NCBI GenBank assembly: GCA_017469935.1
Contig: JAFUFL010000016.1
Coordinates: 1 to 64,000 of the forward strand
Origin: Lachnospiraceae bacterium
GTDB lineage: Bacteria; Bacillota; Clostridia; Lachnospirales; Lachnospiraceae
Reading direction: 5' to 3'
Length of the DNA stretch: 64,000 nucleotides
The notes beneath the pieces are model-generated. The model had not been told where the DNA came from. It made no database searches and saw only the letters and a list, made by a program, of their open reading frames with translations. The first letter of the stretch is position 1. Every line of letters starts with the position of its first letter. Positions 8,688 through 16,783 of the stretch are shown one piece after another. The position numbers and the translations under genes are program-made.

Positions 8688-9486
8688 GGGAGCAAAGGAA
8701 TCATCATTCGTCAGACAGGTCGCCGTCTGCCTGAGCCGCTGCAGAAGGGCTTTTATTAACGAAAACGGCTGGAAGCTCATCGTCTCGGTAGGCCTCATCA
8801 TGCTGCTGATCTCCACCGTAACGGGAGAGGATCTCTTTGTGACGGACAAGGCGACGCGCAACGGCTGTTTTGCCCTGATCTGCGCCTGCATCTGGACCGG
8901 CATCTTTAACTCGATCCGGACGGTGTGCAAGGAGCGGGACATCATCAAGCGGGAGCACCGCACCGGCCTTCGCATGTCTTCTTATGTGGTGGCGCACGTG
9001 ATCCATGAGGGAATGCTGTCGCTGGTCGAATCTCTTCTGGCGACGATTGTGATCTGGCTGGTAAACAGGAGCCACTTTATAGAAAACGGCGTGATCCTTC
9101 CCTCCATCCTGGAGCTGTGGATCTGCTTTTTCCTGATCATCTTCGCCTCGGACATTTTCGCCATGATGATCTCTTCCATAGTGACAAATGAGAATACGGC
9201 GATGACCGTCATGCCTTTTGCGCTGATCGTACAGATGATCTTCGCCGGTGTGGTGTTCGAGCTGGAAGGGATCACGGAGAAACTCTCTTACGGGACGATC
9301 AGCCGCTGGGGAATGAACGGACTCTGTGCCATTTCCAATTATAATAAGCTGACTTTTTTTTCGTATGTCAAGGAGTGGGAGTCGACCCCGGAAAATGTCG
9401 CCAAAATATGGCTGGTCCTTCTGGGTTTTGTCGTACTTAACGCAGTGCTGTCCTGGGCAGCACTGTTATTTGTGGACCGGTACTGA
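8671..9486 (+). CDS. ABC-2 type permease partner of FHA-ABC ATPase
   Basis: 271-residue integral membrane protein with about six hydrophobic helices and the cytoplasmic CKERDIIKREHRTGLR segment typical of ABCG-like ABC-2 permeases. The ATG at 8671 lies inside the end of the ATPase gene (17-bp overlap), so translation is coupled and the two proteins should form one transporter. An upstream in-frame extension lies wholly within the ATPase gene and is rejected. The substrate cannot be read from sequence; ABCG-like systems export lipids, peptides or wall precursors. Confidence 0.88.
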   Translation: MAADNKGAKESSFVRQVAVCLSRCRRAFINENGWKLIVSVGLIMLLISTVTGEDLFVTDKATRNGCFALICACIWTGIFNSIRTVCKERDIIKREHRTGLRMSSYVVAHVIHEGMLSLVESLLATIVIWLVNRSHFIENGVILPSILELWICFFLIIFASDIFAMMISSIVTNENTAMTVMPFALIVQMIFAGVVFELEGITEKLSYGTISRWGMNGLCAISNYNKLTFFSYVKEWESTPENVAKIWLVLLGFVVLNAVLSWAALLFVDRY

Positions 9487-9603
9487 GGCGTGCGGCGGCC
9501 TGCACGGCCGGCCTCACCGGAATTATCGAAACGGCGCGTAAACCCCGGCCGACGACAGTCGTCCGTGGGTACATCGCGACCATACTATTGGGAGGTGAAC
9601 GAA

Positions 9604-10605
9604 ATGTTTGGGAATGCGAAGGCTTTTGCGGAACTTAAGGAAATAAGTGTTGCGGATATAGGACCGCTGCGGATCGGCCAGGTGGAAAACCGGGAAGCGG
9701 CAACGGGAATGACGGTCCTGATCTCGGAGGAAGGCATGCGGGCCGGACTGGATGTCAGAGGCGGAGGCCCGGCTTCCAGAGACAGCCAGATTCTTAATCC
9801 GCTCATGGCGGCGCAGAAGATCCACTCGGTCGTCCTTTCGGGCGGCAGTGCGTTCGGACTGGGCGCGGCCAACGGAGTTATGAAGTTCCTTGAAGAAAAG
9901 GATATAGGATTTGACACGGGCGTGGCCAAGGTCCCGCTCGTGGTACAGTCGGATATCTTCGATCTCTCTGTCGGACCGGCGAACGTCCGCCCGGACGCCG
10001 AAATGGGCTATGCGGCCGCCAAGGCAGCTTTCGAATCCCCGAATTACAGGGACGGCAATTACGGCGCGGGCTGCGGCGCATCGGTCGGCAAGGCCGGCGG
10101 CATGGAGACGGCAATGAAAACCGGCGTCGGAAGCTATGCCGTGCAGATCGGAGAGCTGAAGCTGGGGGCAATCGTAGTGCTCAATGCCCTGGGAGATATC
10201 TATGACTGGAAGAGCGGCAGGCAGATCGCGGGCCTTCTCAGTGAGGATAAGAGTGAGCTCGCAAGTACGATGCAGATCATGTGCCGCTCCATCGAGGTGA
10301 TCGACAACAAGTTCACGGGCAATACGACGATCGCGGTAATCATCACAAACGCGCACTTTGAAAAGGCGCAGCTGTGCAAGATCGCCGGGATGGGACACGA
10401 CGGATACGCCAGGTCCATTAATCCGGTGCACACTTCCGCGGACGGAGACAGCATTTATGCCGTGTCTGTGGGAGAAGTGGCGGCCGACCAGGACCTGGTG
10501 GGAGCGCTCGGCGCACAGGTCCTGAGCGAAGCGATCGTCCGCGCCGTCACATCCGCCGAAAGTGCTTACGGACTGTCATGCGCCAAGGATCTCGGATTTG
10601 TCTGA
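9604..10605 (+). CDS. P1-family (DmpA-like) aminopeptidase
   Basis: 333-residue member of the self-processing P1/DmpA family (L-aminopeptidase/D-esterase). Recognisable segments are ISEEGMRAGLDVRGG, VLSGGSAFGLGAANGVM, the Gly-rich GNYGAGCGASVGKAGG and the processing site GNTT, where cleavage before Thr241 would expose the N-terminal nucleophile of the beta subunit. No signal peptide is present, so it is cytoplasmic. The start at 9604 is chosen because GGGAGGTGA precedes it; an upstream open extension of 38 codons lacks a ribosome site. It is 117 bp after the ABC permease and could be co-transcribed, but that is uncertain. The substrate is probably a small peptide or amide. Confidence 0.88.
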   Translation: MFGNAKAFAELKEISVADIGPLRIGQVENREAATGMTVLISEEGMRAGLDVRGGGPASRDSQILNPLMAAQKIHSVVLSGGSAFGLGAANGVMKFLEEKDIGFDTGVAKVPLVVQSDIFDLSVGPANVRPDAEMGYAAAKAAFESPNYRDGNYGAGCGASVGKAGGMETAMKTGVGSYAVQIGELKLGAIVVLNALGDIYDWKSGRQIAGLLSEDKSELASTMQIMCRSIEVIDNKFTGNTTIAVIITNAHFEKAQLCKIAGMGHDGYARSINPVHTSADGDSIYAVSVGEVAADQDLVGALGAQVLSEAIVRAVTSAESAYGLSCAKDLGFV

Positions 10606-10713
10606 GAAGCGGACAAAAGAGAGCGGGCGGCACTTTATGGAAGAGGCCGGGGGAGACCCTCTTTCATATTCGGACCGGACAGGAGAAATAAGGAAAAAAA
10701 GCAGAAATATGTA

Positions 10714-10742
10714 TTGAAATTGCGAGCAGAGTAGGCTACAAT
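10714..10742 (+). promoter_or_regulatory. Sigma-70 promoter of ferritin-like gene
   Basis: TTGAAA (10714-10719) and TACAAT (10737-10742) are separated by exactly 17 bp, 57 bp before the start codon. Confidence 0.75.
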
Positions 10743-10799
10743 AAGATTGCGCACAATCAAACGGATAGCAATTTATCTACAGTATAAGGAGGGTACATC

Positions 10800-11255
10800 A
10801 TGGCAAAAGATAAGGTAATCGCAGGACTTCAGACAATCGTGACAGATCTCGCACAGCAGGCAGACGGACATCAGATCCAGTCCAGGATCTTCGCGAGCAA
10901 GGGATTCACCAAGCTGGCGGACAAGTACGCAGAGCACGCAGAAGAAGAGCGCGGCTATGTGGATAAGTGCATCGACCGCCTTCTGGATTTTGGCTGTGAA
11001 GTTAAGCTGGAAGCGAAGAAGGAAGCTCCGGTTTACACGGATCCTGTAGATTGGGTCAAGTATGACCTTGAGGTTTCCAAGGCAGGACTTGCATGGCTCA
11101 AGGAAATCACCGAAGCGGCGCGTGACGACTATAAGACCTTCGATATTTTGAAGGCTTATTATATGGATGAAGAGGAAGATATGTACTGGGGAGAGGCCCA
11201 GCTCGAGCTGATCGACTGCATCGGCAAGAAGAACTGGCTCCTGCAGCAGATCTGA
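10800..11255 (+). CDS. Bacterioferritin/ferritin-like protein
   Basis: 151-residue all-helical protein with the ferritin-like pattern of spaced acidic and histidine residues (AEHAEEERGYVDK near residues 43-55, MDEEEDMYWGEAQLELID near the C-terminus). It probably oxidises and stores iron or binds a di-metal centre; I cannot tell bacterioferritin from a general ferritin-like protein. The start follows AAGGAGGG. A good sigma-70 promoter lies upstream. A glutathione peroxidase gene follows 88 bp downstream, which suggests a joint oxidative-stress role. The codons look optimised, suggesting high expression. Confidence 0.75.
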   Translation: MAKDKVIAGLQTIVTDLAQQADGHQIQSRIFASKGFTKLADKYAEHAEEERGYVDKCIDRLLDFGCEVKLEAKKEAPVYTDPVDWVKYDLEVSKAGLAWLKEITEAARDDYKTFDILKAYYMDEEEDMYWGEAQLELIDCIGKKNWLLQQI

Positions 11256-11288
11256 TCGCACCGGGCGCGGGAGAGACTGCGAACGAGA

Positions 11289-11317
11289 CGCGGCGGCTCG
11301 CTCTGCGAGCCTTGAAT
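11289..11317. repeat. GC-rich dispersed repeat, copy 1
   Basis: CGCGGCGGCTCGCTCTGCGA followed by GCCTTGAAT. The inner GGCTCGC/GCGAGCC forms a hairpin. The same element recurs at 28516-28552 and 53351-53387, always between genes. Confidence 0.7.
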
Positions 11318-11343
11318 TGTCAAAGAAAATGGAGGGATGAACA

Positions 11344-11883
11344 ATGATCTATGATTACACGATTACAACCGGCAAGGGTGAGCAGCTGAGCCTTTCCGAC
11401 TTCAAGGGCAAAGTCATCATGGTCGTGAACACTGCAACGGGATGCGGATTTACCCCGCAGTATGCACCGATCGAGCAGATGTACAAGGACTATCATGACA
11501 AGGGCCTGGAGATCCTGGACATCCCTTGCAACCAGTTCGGCGGACAGGCACCCGGCACGGACGAGGAGATCCATGAATTCTGCACGATCCACTTCAACAC
11601 GACCTTCCCGCAGATGAAGAAAGCGGATGTCAACGGCGAGAATGAGCTGCCGCTGTACACCTACCTGAAGAGCCAGAAGGGATTTGAAGGGTTCGGTGAG
11701 CACCAGTACAAGGCGCTTCTGGAGAAGATGTTCTCCGAGGCGGATCCGGACTGGGACAAGAAGCCGGATATCAAGTGGAATTTCACGAAGTTTATCATCG
11801 ACCGCGACGGAAATGTTGTCGCCCGCTTTGAGCCGACAGCGGATATGGCGGAAGTTGAGGCCTGTGTGAAGTCTCTGCTGTAA
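11344..11883 (+). CDS. gpxA: Glutathione peroxidase (thiol peroxidase, BsaA/GpxA type)
   Basis: 179-residue Gpx-family enzyme. The peroxidatic residue is Cys34 in NTATGCGFTPQY (cysteine, not selenocysteine); the catalytic Gln lies in CNQFGGQAPG and the Trp-Asn pair in KWNFTKF. Bacterial Cys-type enzymes normally use thioredoxin to reduce hydroperoxides. No signal peptide. The start follows GGAGGGATGAAC. A bidirectional terminator separates it from the convergent GMC oxidoreductase gene. It is next to a ferritin-like gene, fitting peroxide and iron defence in an anaerobe. Confidence 0.93.
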   Translation: MIYDYTITTGKGEQLSLSDFKGKVIMVVNTATGCGFTPQYAPIEQMYKDYHDKGLEILDIPCNQFGGQAPGTDEEIHEFCTIHFNTTFPQMKKADVNGENELPLYTYLKSQKGFEGFGEHQYKALLEKMFSEADPDWDKKPDIKWNFTKFIIDRDGNVVARFEPTADMAEVEACVKSLL

Positions 11884-11926
11884 GAAGACGGCGGCTTGAT
11901 CCGGAACTGAATAAAATACGCAGAAT

Positions 11927-11963
11927 AAAAAAGTGTGCGCTGATTATCGGCGCACACTTTTTT
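11927..11963. terminator. Bidirectional terminator
   Basis: Stem AAGTGTGCGC/GCGCACACTT (11931-11940 with 11950-11959) is flanked by an A-run on the left and a T-run on the right. It serves both the peroxidase gene and the convergent minus-strand operon. Confidence 0.9.
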
Positions 11964-11968
11964 GCTGC

Positions 11969-13258
11969 TTAATTTTCTTTTATGGCCCGCGCCACGCGCA
12001 GCGCCGATGCCATGATCGTGAGGATCGGAGGCATTCCGGCGGACCGGGGAAGGATAGTGGCGTCAGCCACATAGAGGTTATCCGGAAGAGACGGATCATG
12101 CATGGAAGAGACCGTCTGAGGAGTGAGCGGGAGCATGCCTCCCGGGTGGCCGGCGTTTAACGTGCCGAGGAAAGCCTCTTCTCTTCGAATGCCCAGGCGC
12201 TCCAGGACCAGAAGGCTCTTCTCGATGCCGTCTCCCAGCCGCGCGTGATCGGCCCGGGTCATCGGTTTGCGGATGCCCCCCACGTCTACGGTTCCGCGGC
12301 TGTCATCCGACATCTTGATCATAACGCTGACAAGATCCTTCATGGGATGGCGCCAGTCCTTGTTGAAGAAGAAACTGAGGTAATCCATGTAAGGAGACAG
12401 CATATAGCCGTCATGTCTGCTGTAGAAAGGCATCAGGAGCTGTCTGCTCTGAGAGAAATTCTCGCGGACGGCCGCCACGCAGAGAACGGGGTCCACGAAC
12501 AAAGTCTTTTCACAGGGGATTCTTGAATTTTCGAGGATGACCGGGGTCCCGAAACCGCCGGCCGCCAGGACGACAATGTCGGCTTCAAAGCGCACTTTCT
12601 TAAGGCCCTGCCATGCGTTGACGGCGTGGACGGTCCGCCCTGAGATATCCAGATCGGTGACGCGGCAGTCGGTCACGAGCTTTGCGCCTTTGCGGACAGC
12701 TTCCGAGACCAGGTCCCTGGTGTCCCACTTTATGTCGGTCGGACATCCGATTGCGCAGTGGCCGCAGTTCGCGCAGTGCTCTTTTTTGAGAAATTTGGGC
12801 GTAGGCTGCGGATCAAATCCAAGCTCCTCAAAGGCCCGGAACATCTCTCTTGTCGCCGGATTCCAGTATTTCTCATGTTCGGTCGTGATCGGAAGCCTGC
12901 TGTAAAGTTCTTCGAACTCGGCGTCCAGGTTCAGTCCGATCTCCGCAAGGACATGGTCGGCGCGCACGGCGTTGCCGGTGGCCAGGGTCGTTGTGCCGCC
13001 CAGGCCGATCCCGTTGACCATGATCATGGTATCGGCTTTTCGCACCTGCATATTGGGGAGAAGCAGGCGGATCATTCTCTCATCGAGAAAGAGGCCTGTT
13101 TTTCTCAGCCCCGCGAATTGATCGATGGAAAGTGAGAAAGGTTTGAACTTTCCGCCCGCTTCCAGAATGGTCACATCATAGTTTCCCTGAAGCTTTTCGG
13201 CGACGGCGGCGCCGCCCGCTCCCGTTCCGACAACGATCACGGATTTTCTTCTGTTCAT
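11969..13258 (-). CDS. GMC-family FAD oxidoreductase
   Basis: 429-residue flavoprotein with an N-terminal FAD Rossmann motif (VGTGAGGAAVAEKL) and C-terminal GMC signature (GGMLPL, DATILPRSAGMPP). It oxidises an alcohol or ring hydroxyl. It carries a cysteine cluster, CANCGHCAIGC, at about residues 168-178, as in long-chain alcohol oxidases and related GMC enzymes; this could bind metal. It is the last gene of the minus-strand operon. The ATG at 13258 follows AGGAGG, which lies inside the end of the upstream gene (TGAaATG junction), so translation is coupled. A 35-codon upstream extension is rejected on that basis. The substrate is unknown, but the operon suggests a fatty or aryl alcohol/aldehyde. 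Confidence 0.87.
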   Translation of the reverse strand: MNRRKSVIVVGTGAGGAAVAEKLQGNYDVTILEAGGKFKPFSLSIDQFAGLRKTGLFLDERMIRLLLPNMQVRKADTMIMVNGIGLGGTTTLATGNAVRADHVLAEIGLNLDAEFEELYSRLPITTEHEKYWNPATREMFRAFEELGFDPQPTPKFLKKEHCANCGHCAIGCPTDIKWDTRDLVSEAVRKGAKLVTDCRVTDLDISGRTVHAVNAWQGLKKVRFEADIVVLAAGGFGTPVILENSRIPCEKTLFVDPVLCVAAVRENFSQSRQLLMPFYSRHDGYMLSPYMDYLSFFFNKDWRHPMKDLVSVMIKMSDDSRGTVDVGGIRKPMTRADHARLGDGIEKSLLVLERLGIRREEAFLGTLNAGHPGGMLPLTPQTVSSMHDPSLPDNLYVADATILPRSAGMPPILTIMASALRVARAIKEN

Positions 13259-13259
13259 T

Positions 13260-13889
13260 TCAGTTCCTCCTGTAAACGGCCTGACAGGCCGGGCAGCCTT
13301 CGGTGAGGCGCCTTGTAAAGGTGAGGGATCCGCCTCCGAAGATTCCGCATATGATCCCCGCATCCATGCCGGACATGACGGCGCACATCTGCGGCGTATA
13401 ACAGCGGCTGAAGGAGCAGCGGGGAATAGTGATCTCTCCGGGCATGGACCCGACTATTTGTATGTCGATATTTTTGTACAGGAGCCGGATCAGGCGGGTC
13501 CTGGCGGCGTCATTTGTCATACCCGGCAGTTTCCCCAGCATTCGGCCCGCGGCAAAGGCTTTCCGATACATAGCTTTTCGCAGGAGCGCGAGCTCTTTGC
13601 CGCTCCTGTTTTGCAGGCAGGACACGGTATACCGCTGATACTCGCGCAGACAGGCCTTTCTTGTGCCCCGGCAGGGCAAAATAGAGAATCCCTTCTCGGA
13701 TCCCGCGCCGCGAGCGGCGGATCTGTCCGCGCCGGGCAGCGCGGCGTCCTTCATGGCGGAGGCTGTCAGCCCCATTAGCACACGGATCTCCAGAACTGCA
13801 AGCTTTTCCGGCATCTTCCGCTCGAGGCTCCCCGCGTAGAGCGGACAATATTTTGACCGATCAGCCTCGGTAAAACGCTTCGATTTCAT
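13260..13889 (-). CDS. Cys-containing protein of unknown function, possibly V4R/ATC-hydrolase-like
   Basis: 209 residues, basic N-terminal half, and a C-terminal half with conserved-looking features: ITIPRCSFSRCYTPQMC, then GMDAGIICGIFGGGSLTF and a final CPACQAVY. This arrangement recalls the small V4R or L-2-amino-thiazoline-4-carboxylate hydrolase folds, but I do not claim it. Start ATG follows GGAGGAG with 9-nt spacing and overlaps the end of the fused reductase-ligase gene by 29 bp. It overlaps the ribosome site of the GMC gene. The tight coupling implies that it works with both enzymes. Confidence 0.6.
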   Translation of the reverse strand: MKSKRFTEADRSKYCPLYAGSLERKMPEKLAVLEIRVLMGLTASAMKDAALPGADRSAARGAGSEKGFSILPCRGTRKACLREYQRYTVSCLQNRSGKELALLRKAMYRKAFAAGRMLGKLPGMTNDAARTRLIRLLYKNIDIQIVGSMPGEITIPRCSFSRCYTPQMCAVMSGMDAGIICGIFGGGSLTFTRRLTEGCPACQAVYRRN

Positions 13890-16590
13890 CTCTGTAGTGC
13901 TCCTCCACGACGGCGCGCCGCACCTTGAGATTGGGCGTGAGCTCGCCGGCCGCTATGCTGAGCGGCTTTTCAATGACTTTCCATTTGCGGACCTGCTCCG
14001 GATGGGAGAGGGTCTGATTCATCTTCTCAATTCGGTCCGCCATGTCCGGGACATCCGCCTCCGTCCAGAGGAGCGCGGTGCAGAAGGGCCGGTTCTCGCC
14101 GATCAGGACGGCCTCCGATACGCCGGGGATATCCTTAAGTTTTTCTTCGACCTTGGGGCAGTTTATGTTCTTGCCGTAAGAGGTGATGATCATCTCTTTT
14201 TTGCGCCCGGTCAGGTATATGTGGCCCGTTTCATCGACCCGCCCCAGGTCGCCGCTGCGAAGGACGCCGCCGGAGATGCTGTCGGTCTTAAGGCCGTAGT
14301 AGCCGAGGCATACTTGCGGGCCCTTGACGATCAGCTCGCCGTCCGGCATGACCGTAACTTCCGTCTCCGGAAGGGGCGTGCCGATGGACGGGATGATGTT
14401 GTCCCCGAGCCGGTTTATGGTGATGAGCGGAGCCTCCGTCTGGCCGTACGCGTTGTGGATCTCGATCCCGAGCCGGCGGAAATTCATAAGGAGTTCCTCG
14501 CTTATGGGGGCGGAACCCACGATGAGCTGCGAGCACGCGTCCAGGCCGGCCTTTTTCAGGACCGTTCTCTTTACGACCGCGCCGAGAAGATCCCTGGCGG
14601 GGCCATCCTTCATGGCCAGGTACCGGGCGCCCGCTGGATTGCCTTCGATCTGCTGCCAGAGCTTTTCATAGAATCTCGGCACGGAGAAGAATACGGTGGG
14701 CCGCACCTGAGGGAGAGAGTCGGTCAGCTTGTCGAAGTCATTGAGATAGTAGAACTTCACCGGGCAGTGCATGTAGTAGGGGGCGTACGAAGCCAGGATC
14801 CCTTCTACGACGTGGCTGAGCGGCAGGAAGGAGAGATAGCGCATCTCGTGCTGCTTCTCCCTCCAGGGAAGGAGGGCGGTGAGCACCCGGCCCATCCACT
14901 GAAGCTGGCCCGCGTTAAACATGACGCCCTTGGGCTCCCCGGTGGTCCCGGAAGTGTAGCGGATCGTCGAGAGGTCGCCGGGATCCACCGTCACATCGGG
15001 CAGGGCGGCGCTCCGGCGCTGCTCTTTGCTGCCCAGAAACTCCTGCCAGGTTATAACCGTCTTAAGGCGGGGCCTGATCTGACGCGCGTTGGAGAAGCTG
15101 ATCAGTGTGACGTCGCTCCCCAGATCGTCGATTTGCTTCATGATCCTGCGGTCGCCGACAAAGAGCCAGGAGGCGCCGCTTTTCTGCAGCAGAATATCGA
15201 CTTCGGCGGCGGGCGTGGTGTAATAGATCGGGACGCTGACCGCGCCGACCAGCCCGATCGCTATATCCAGGGCAAAATAGTCCGTGCAGTTGTTGCCTGT
15301 GAGAGCGACTTTACAGCCCTTGCGCACGCCGAGGCGTTCCAGCGCCGCCGCTATGACGACGATCTTGCGCCGCATCCGCTCTCCGGTGGTCCTCTTCAGG
15401 CCTTTTTCCGACACGTCAAAATATTCCACCGGCGCAGACCTGCTCTGCTGGCGAAAAAGAACCTGCTCAAAGACATTTCGATCTGTCGCGTGCAGGAAAT
15501 TGCAGCGGCAGGCGTAGTCCAGGATCTTGTCTATATAGCTGTGCCAGTCCGGGTCGTCCCGGCCCAGGAGCTTTTCGGTGCCGGTCCTGTCGAAGACCCG
15601 GTCATCATAGAAATAGGGCGTCAGTGCCAGAAGATTGGAAAAGAGCTGTCTGTGCTTCTCCTCCTGCCGCCGATTGTGCAGAGCGCCCCCGTATTTCAGA
15701 AAAGGCGCCGGAATAAAGACGGGCCTCTTGATCTTGACGTTCAACTCCCGCTCTGCCCATCCGCAGACGTAGTCGGCCAGCTCGCCGGCCTGCGGCATCC
15801 CGTCCTCGGGAGCGGTCAGATGAAAGCAGGCATTCAGAGCTTCCCCGCTCTCCATGAGGCGCACGACGCTTCCCGCGACGTAATCGGCGGGAACGATGTT
15901 GAGCTTCTTGCGGGCGGAGACAGGGATGACGGGGAGTTTCTCCTGCAGCATGAGCTTCAGGACATAATAGATCGTGTTGAAAGATCTGGTCCTGCCGGTC
16001 TGCGAGCTTCCGATGATCATACCGGGGCGGCAGATCGTATAAGGCAGCCCCGAACCGCGGACGATCCTCTCGGCGTCCGCCTTGCTCTCTTCATAATAAG
16101 TCGAATACGTATCCGGAAGGGGATCGGTCTCCATGATGCGCCCGTTCCTGTCGCCGGCCACGTAGGCTGTGGAGATGTGGACGAAGCGCTGCAGGCTCCC
16201 GGCCTCCAGCAGGCGCCGCGCATAGGAAACGACATTCGCCGTTCCTTCCGTGTTGACCTTGCGGAGAGCACTGCGCGCGTTCTGAACGCCGGTCTCGGCC
16301 GCCGTGTGGACCACAAAAGCCACCTCAGAGGTCAGTTTTTCGCTTGTCTCTTCGGTTATTCCCAGATTCGGGAGCGTGATATCGCCGCAAACGACCTTGA
16401 TCCTGTCTCCGATGGCCGCGATGAGCGCGGGCTCCTCCCACCAGAAGGAGCGAAGGCGGCAGATCGCTTTTTCTTCATTTTCTGCCCGCACGAGGGCATA
16501 GACCGGACGGCTGCCGGCAGTTATAAGTTCTTTTATGATTTCTGTTCCCAGAAGCCCGGTGGCTCCGGTGAGGAAAACGGCTGTACTCAT
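13861..16590 (-). CDS. Fused thioester reductase / long-chain acyl-CoA synthetase
   Basis: 909 residues in two enzymes. Residues 1-~370 are an extended SDR of the male-sterility/thioester-reductase type: TGATGLLG NADP motif and the active-site pair in YYEESK. Residues ~380-909 are an AMP-forming acyl-adenylate ligase: P-loop YTSGTTGEPKGV, AYGQTEAP, GDLGRVDETG and hinge TGRKKEMII, closest in flavour to FadD15-type synthetases. Known carboxylic acid reductases have ligase-carrier-reductase order; here the reductase is first and there is no carrier domain. The likely reaction is acid to acyl-AMP or acyl-CoA to aldehyde or alcohol. The start at 16590 is favoured by GGAG upstream; an extension of 12 codons is possible. 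First gene of the operon. Confidence 0.88.
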   Translation of the reverse strand: MSTAVFLTGATGLLGTEIIKELITAGSRPVYALVRAENEEKAICRLRSFWWEEPALIAAIGDRIKVVCGDITLPNLGITEETSEKLTSEVAFVVHTAAETGVQNARSALRKVNTEGTANVVSYARRLLEAGSLQRFVHISTAYVAGDRNGRIMETDPLPDTYSTYYEESKADAERIVRGSGLPYTICRPGMIIGSSQTGRTRSFNTIYYVLKLMLQEKLPVIPVSARKKLNIVPADYVAGSVVRLMESGEALNACFHLTAPEDGMPQAGELADYVCGWAERELNVKIKRPVFIPAPFLKYGGALHNRRQEEKHRQLFSNLLALTPYFYDDRVFDRTGTEKLLGRDDPDWHSYIDKILDYACRCNFLHATDRNVFEQVLFRQQSRSAPVEYFDVSEKGLKRTTGERMRRKIVVIAAALERLGVRKGCKVALTGNNCTDYFALDIAIGLVGAVSVPIYYTTPAAEVDILLQKSGASWLFVGDRRIMKQIDDLGSDVTLISFSNARQIRPRLKTVITWQEFLGSKEQRRSAALPDVTVDPGDLSTIRYTSGTTGEPKGVMFNAGQLQWMGRVLTALLPWREKQHEMRYLSFLPLSHVVEGILASYAPYYMHCPVKFYYLNDFDKLTDSLPQVRPTVFFSVPRFYEKLWQQIEGNPAGARYLAMKDGPARDLLGAVVKRTVLKKAGLDACSQLIVGSAPISEELLMNFRRLGIEIHNAYGQTEAPLITINRLGDNIIPSIGTPLPETEVTVMPDGELIVKGPQVCLGYYGLKTDSISGGVLRSGDLGRVDETGHIYLTGRKKEMIITSYGKNINCPKVEEKLKDIPGVSEAVLIGENRPFCTALLWTEADVPDMADRIEKMNQTLSHPEQVRKWKVIEKPLSIAAGELTPNLKVRRAVVEEHYRDEIEAFYRG

Positions 16591-16615
16591 GACGCACTCC
16601 AATAATTTTTCGCAA

Positions 16616-16663
16616 TTAATTACCACACAATTAAAAAGTACCAGATATAGAATCCATAGTCAA
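16616..16663 (-). promoter_or_regulatory. Promoter and candidate operator of reductase-ligase operon
   Basis: On the minus strand TTGACT (16663-16658) and TACTTT (16640-16635) are 17 bp apart. Just downstream of the -10 is a perfect inverted repeat TTAATT-N7-AATTAA (16616-16634), well placed for a repressor. Confidence 0.5.
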
Positions 16664-16783
16664 TGTGCACCGGCGCCCGAACAGAGTGCCGGCGCCGTGA
16701 ATACCAAGAAAATACTGTGATTCTCAGACGGCAGATGGTATCATTCAGTATGGGAGAATCTGATTGAGGGAGACTTTAACGTT

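Noticed and set aside
13897-16605. A 902-codon plus-strand open frame
   Set aside because: It is the antisense of the reductase-ligase fusion gene, created by GC-rich codon bias; no ribosome site and no recognisable protein sequence.
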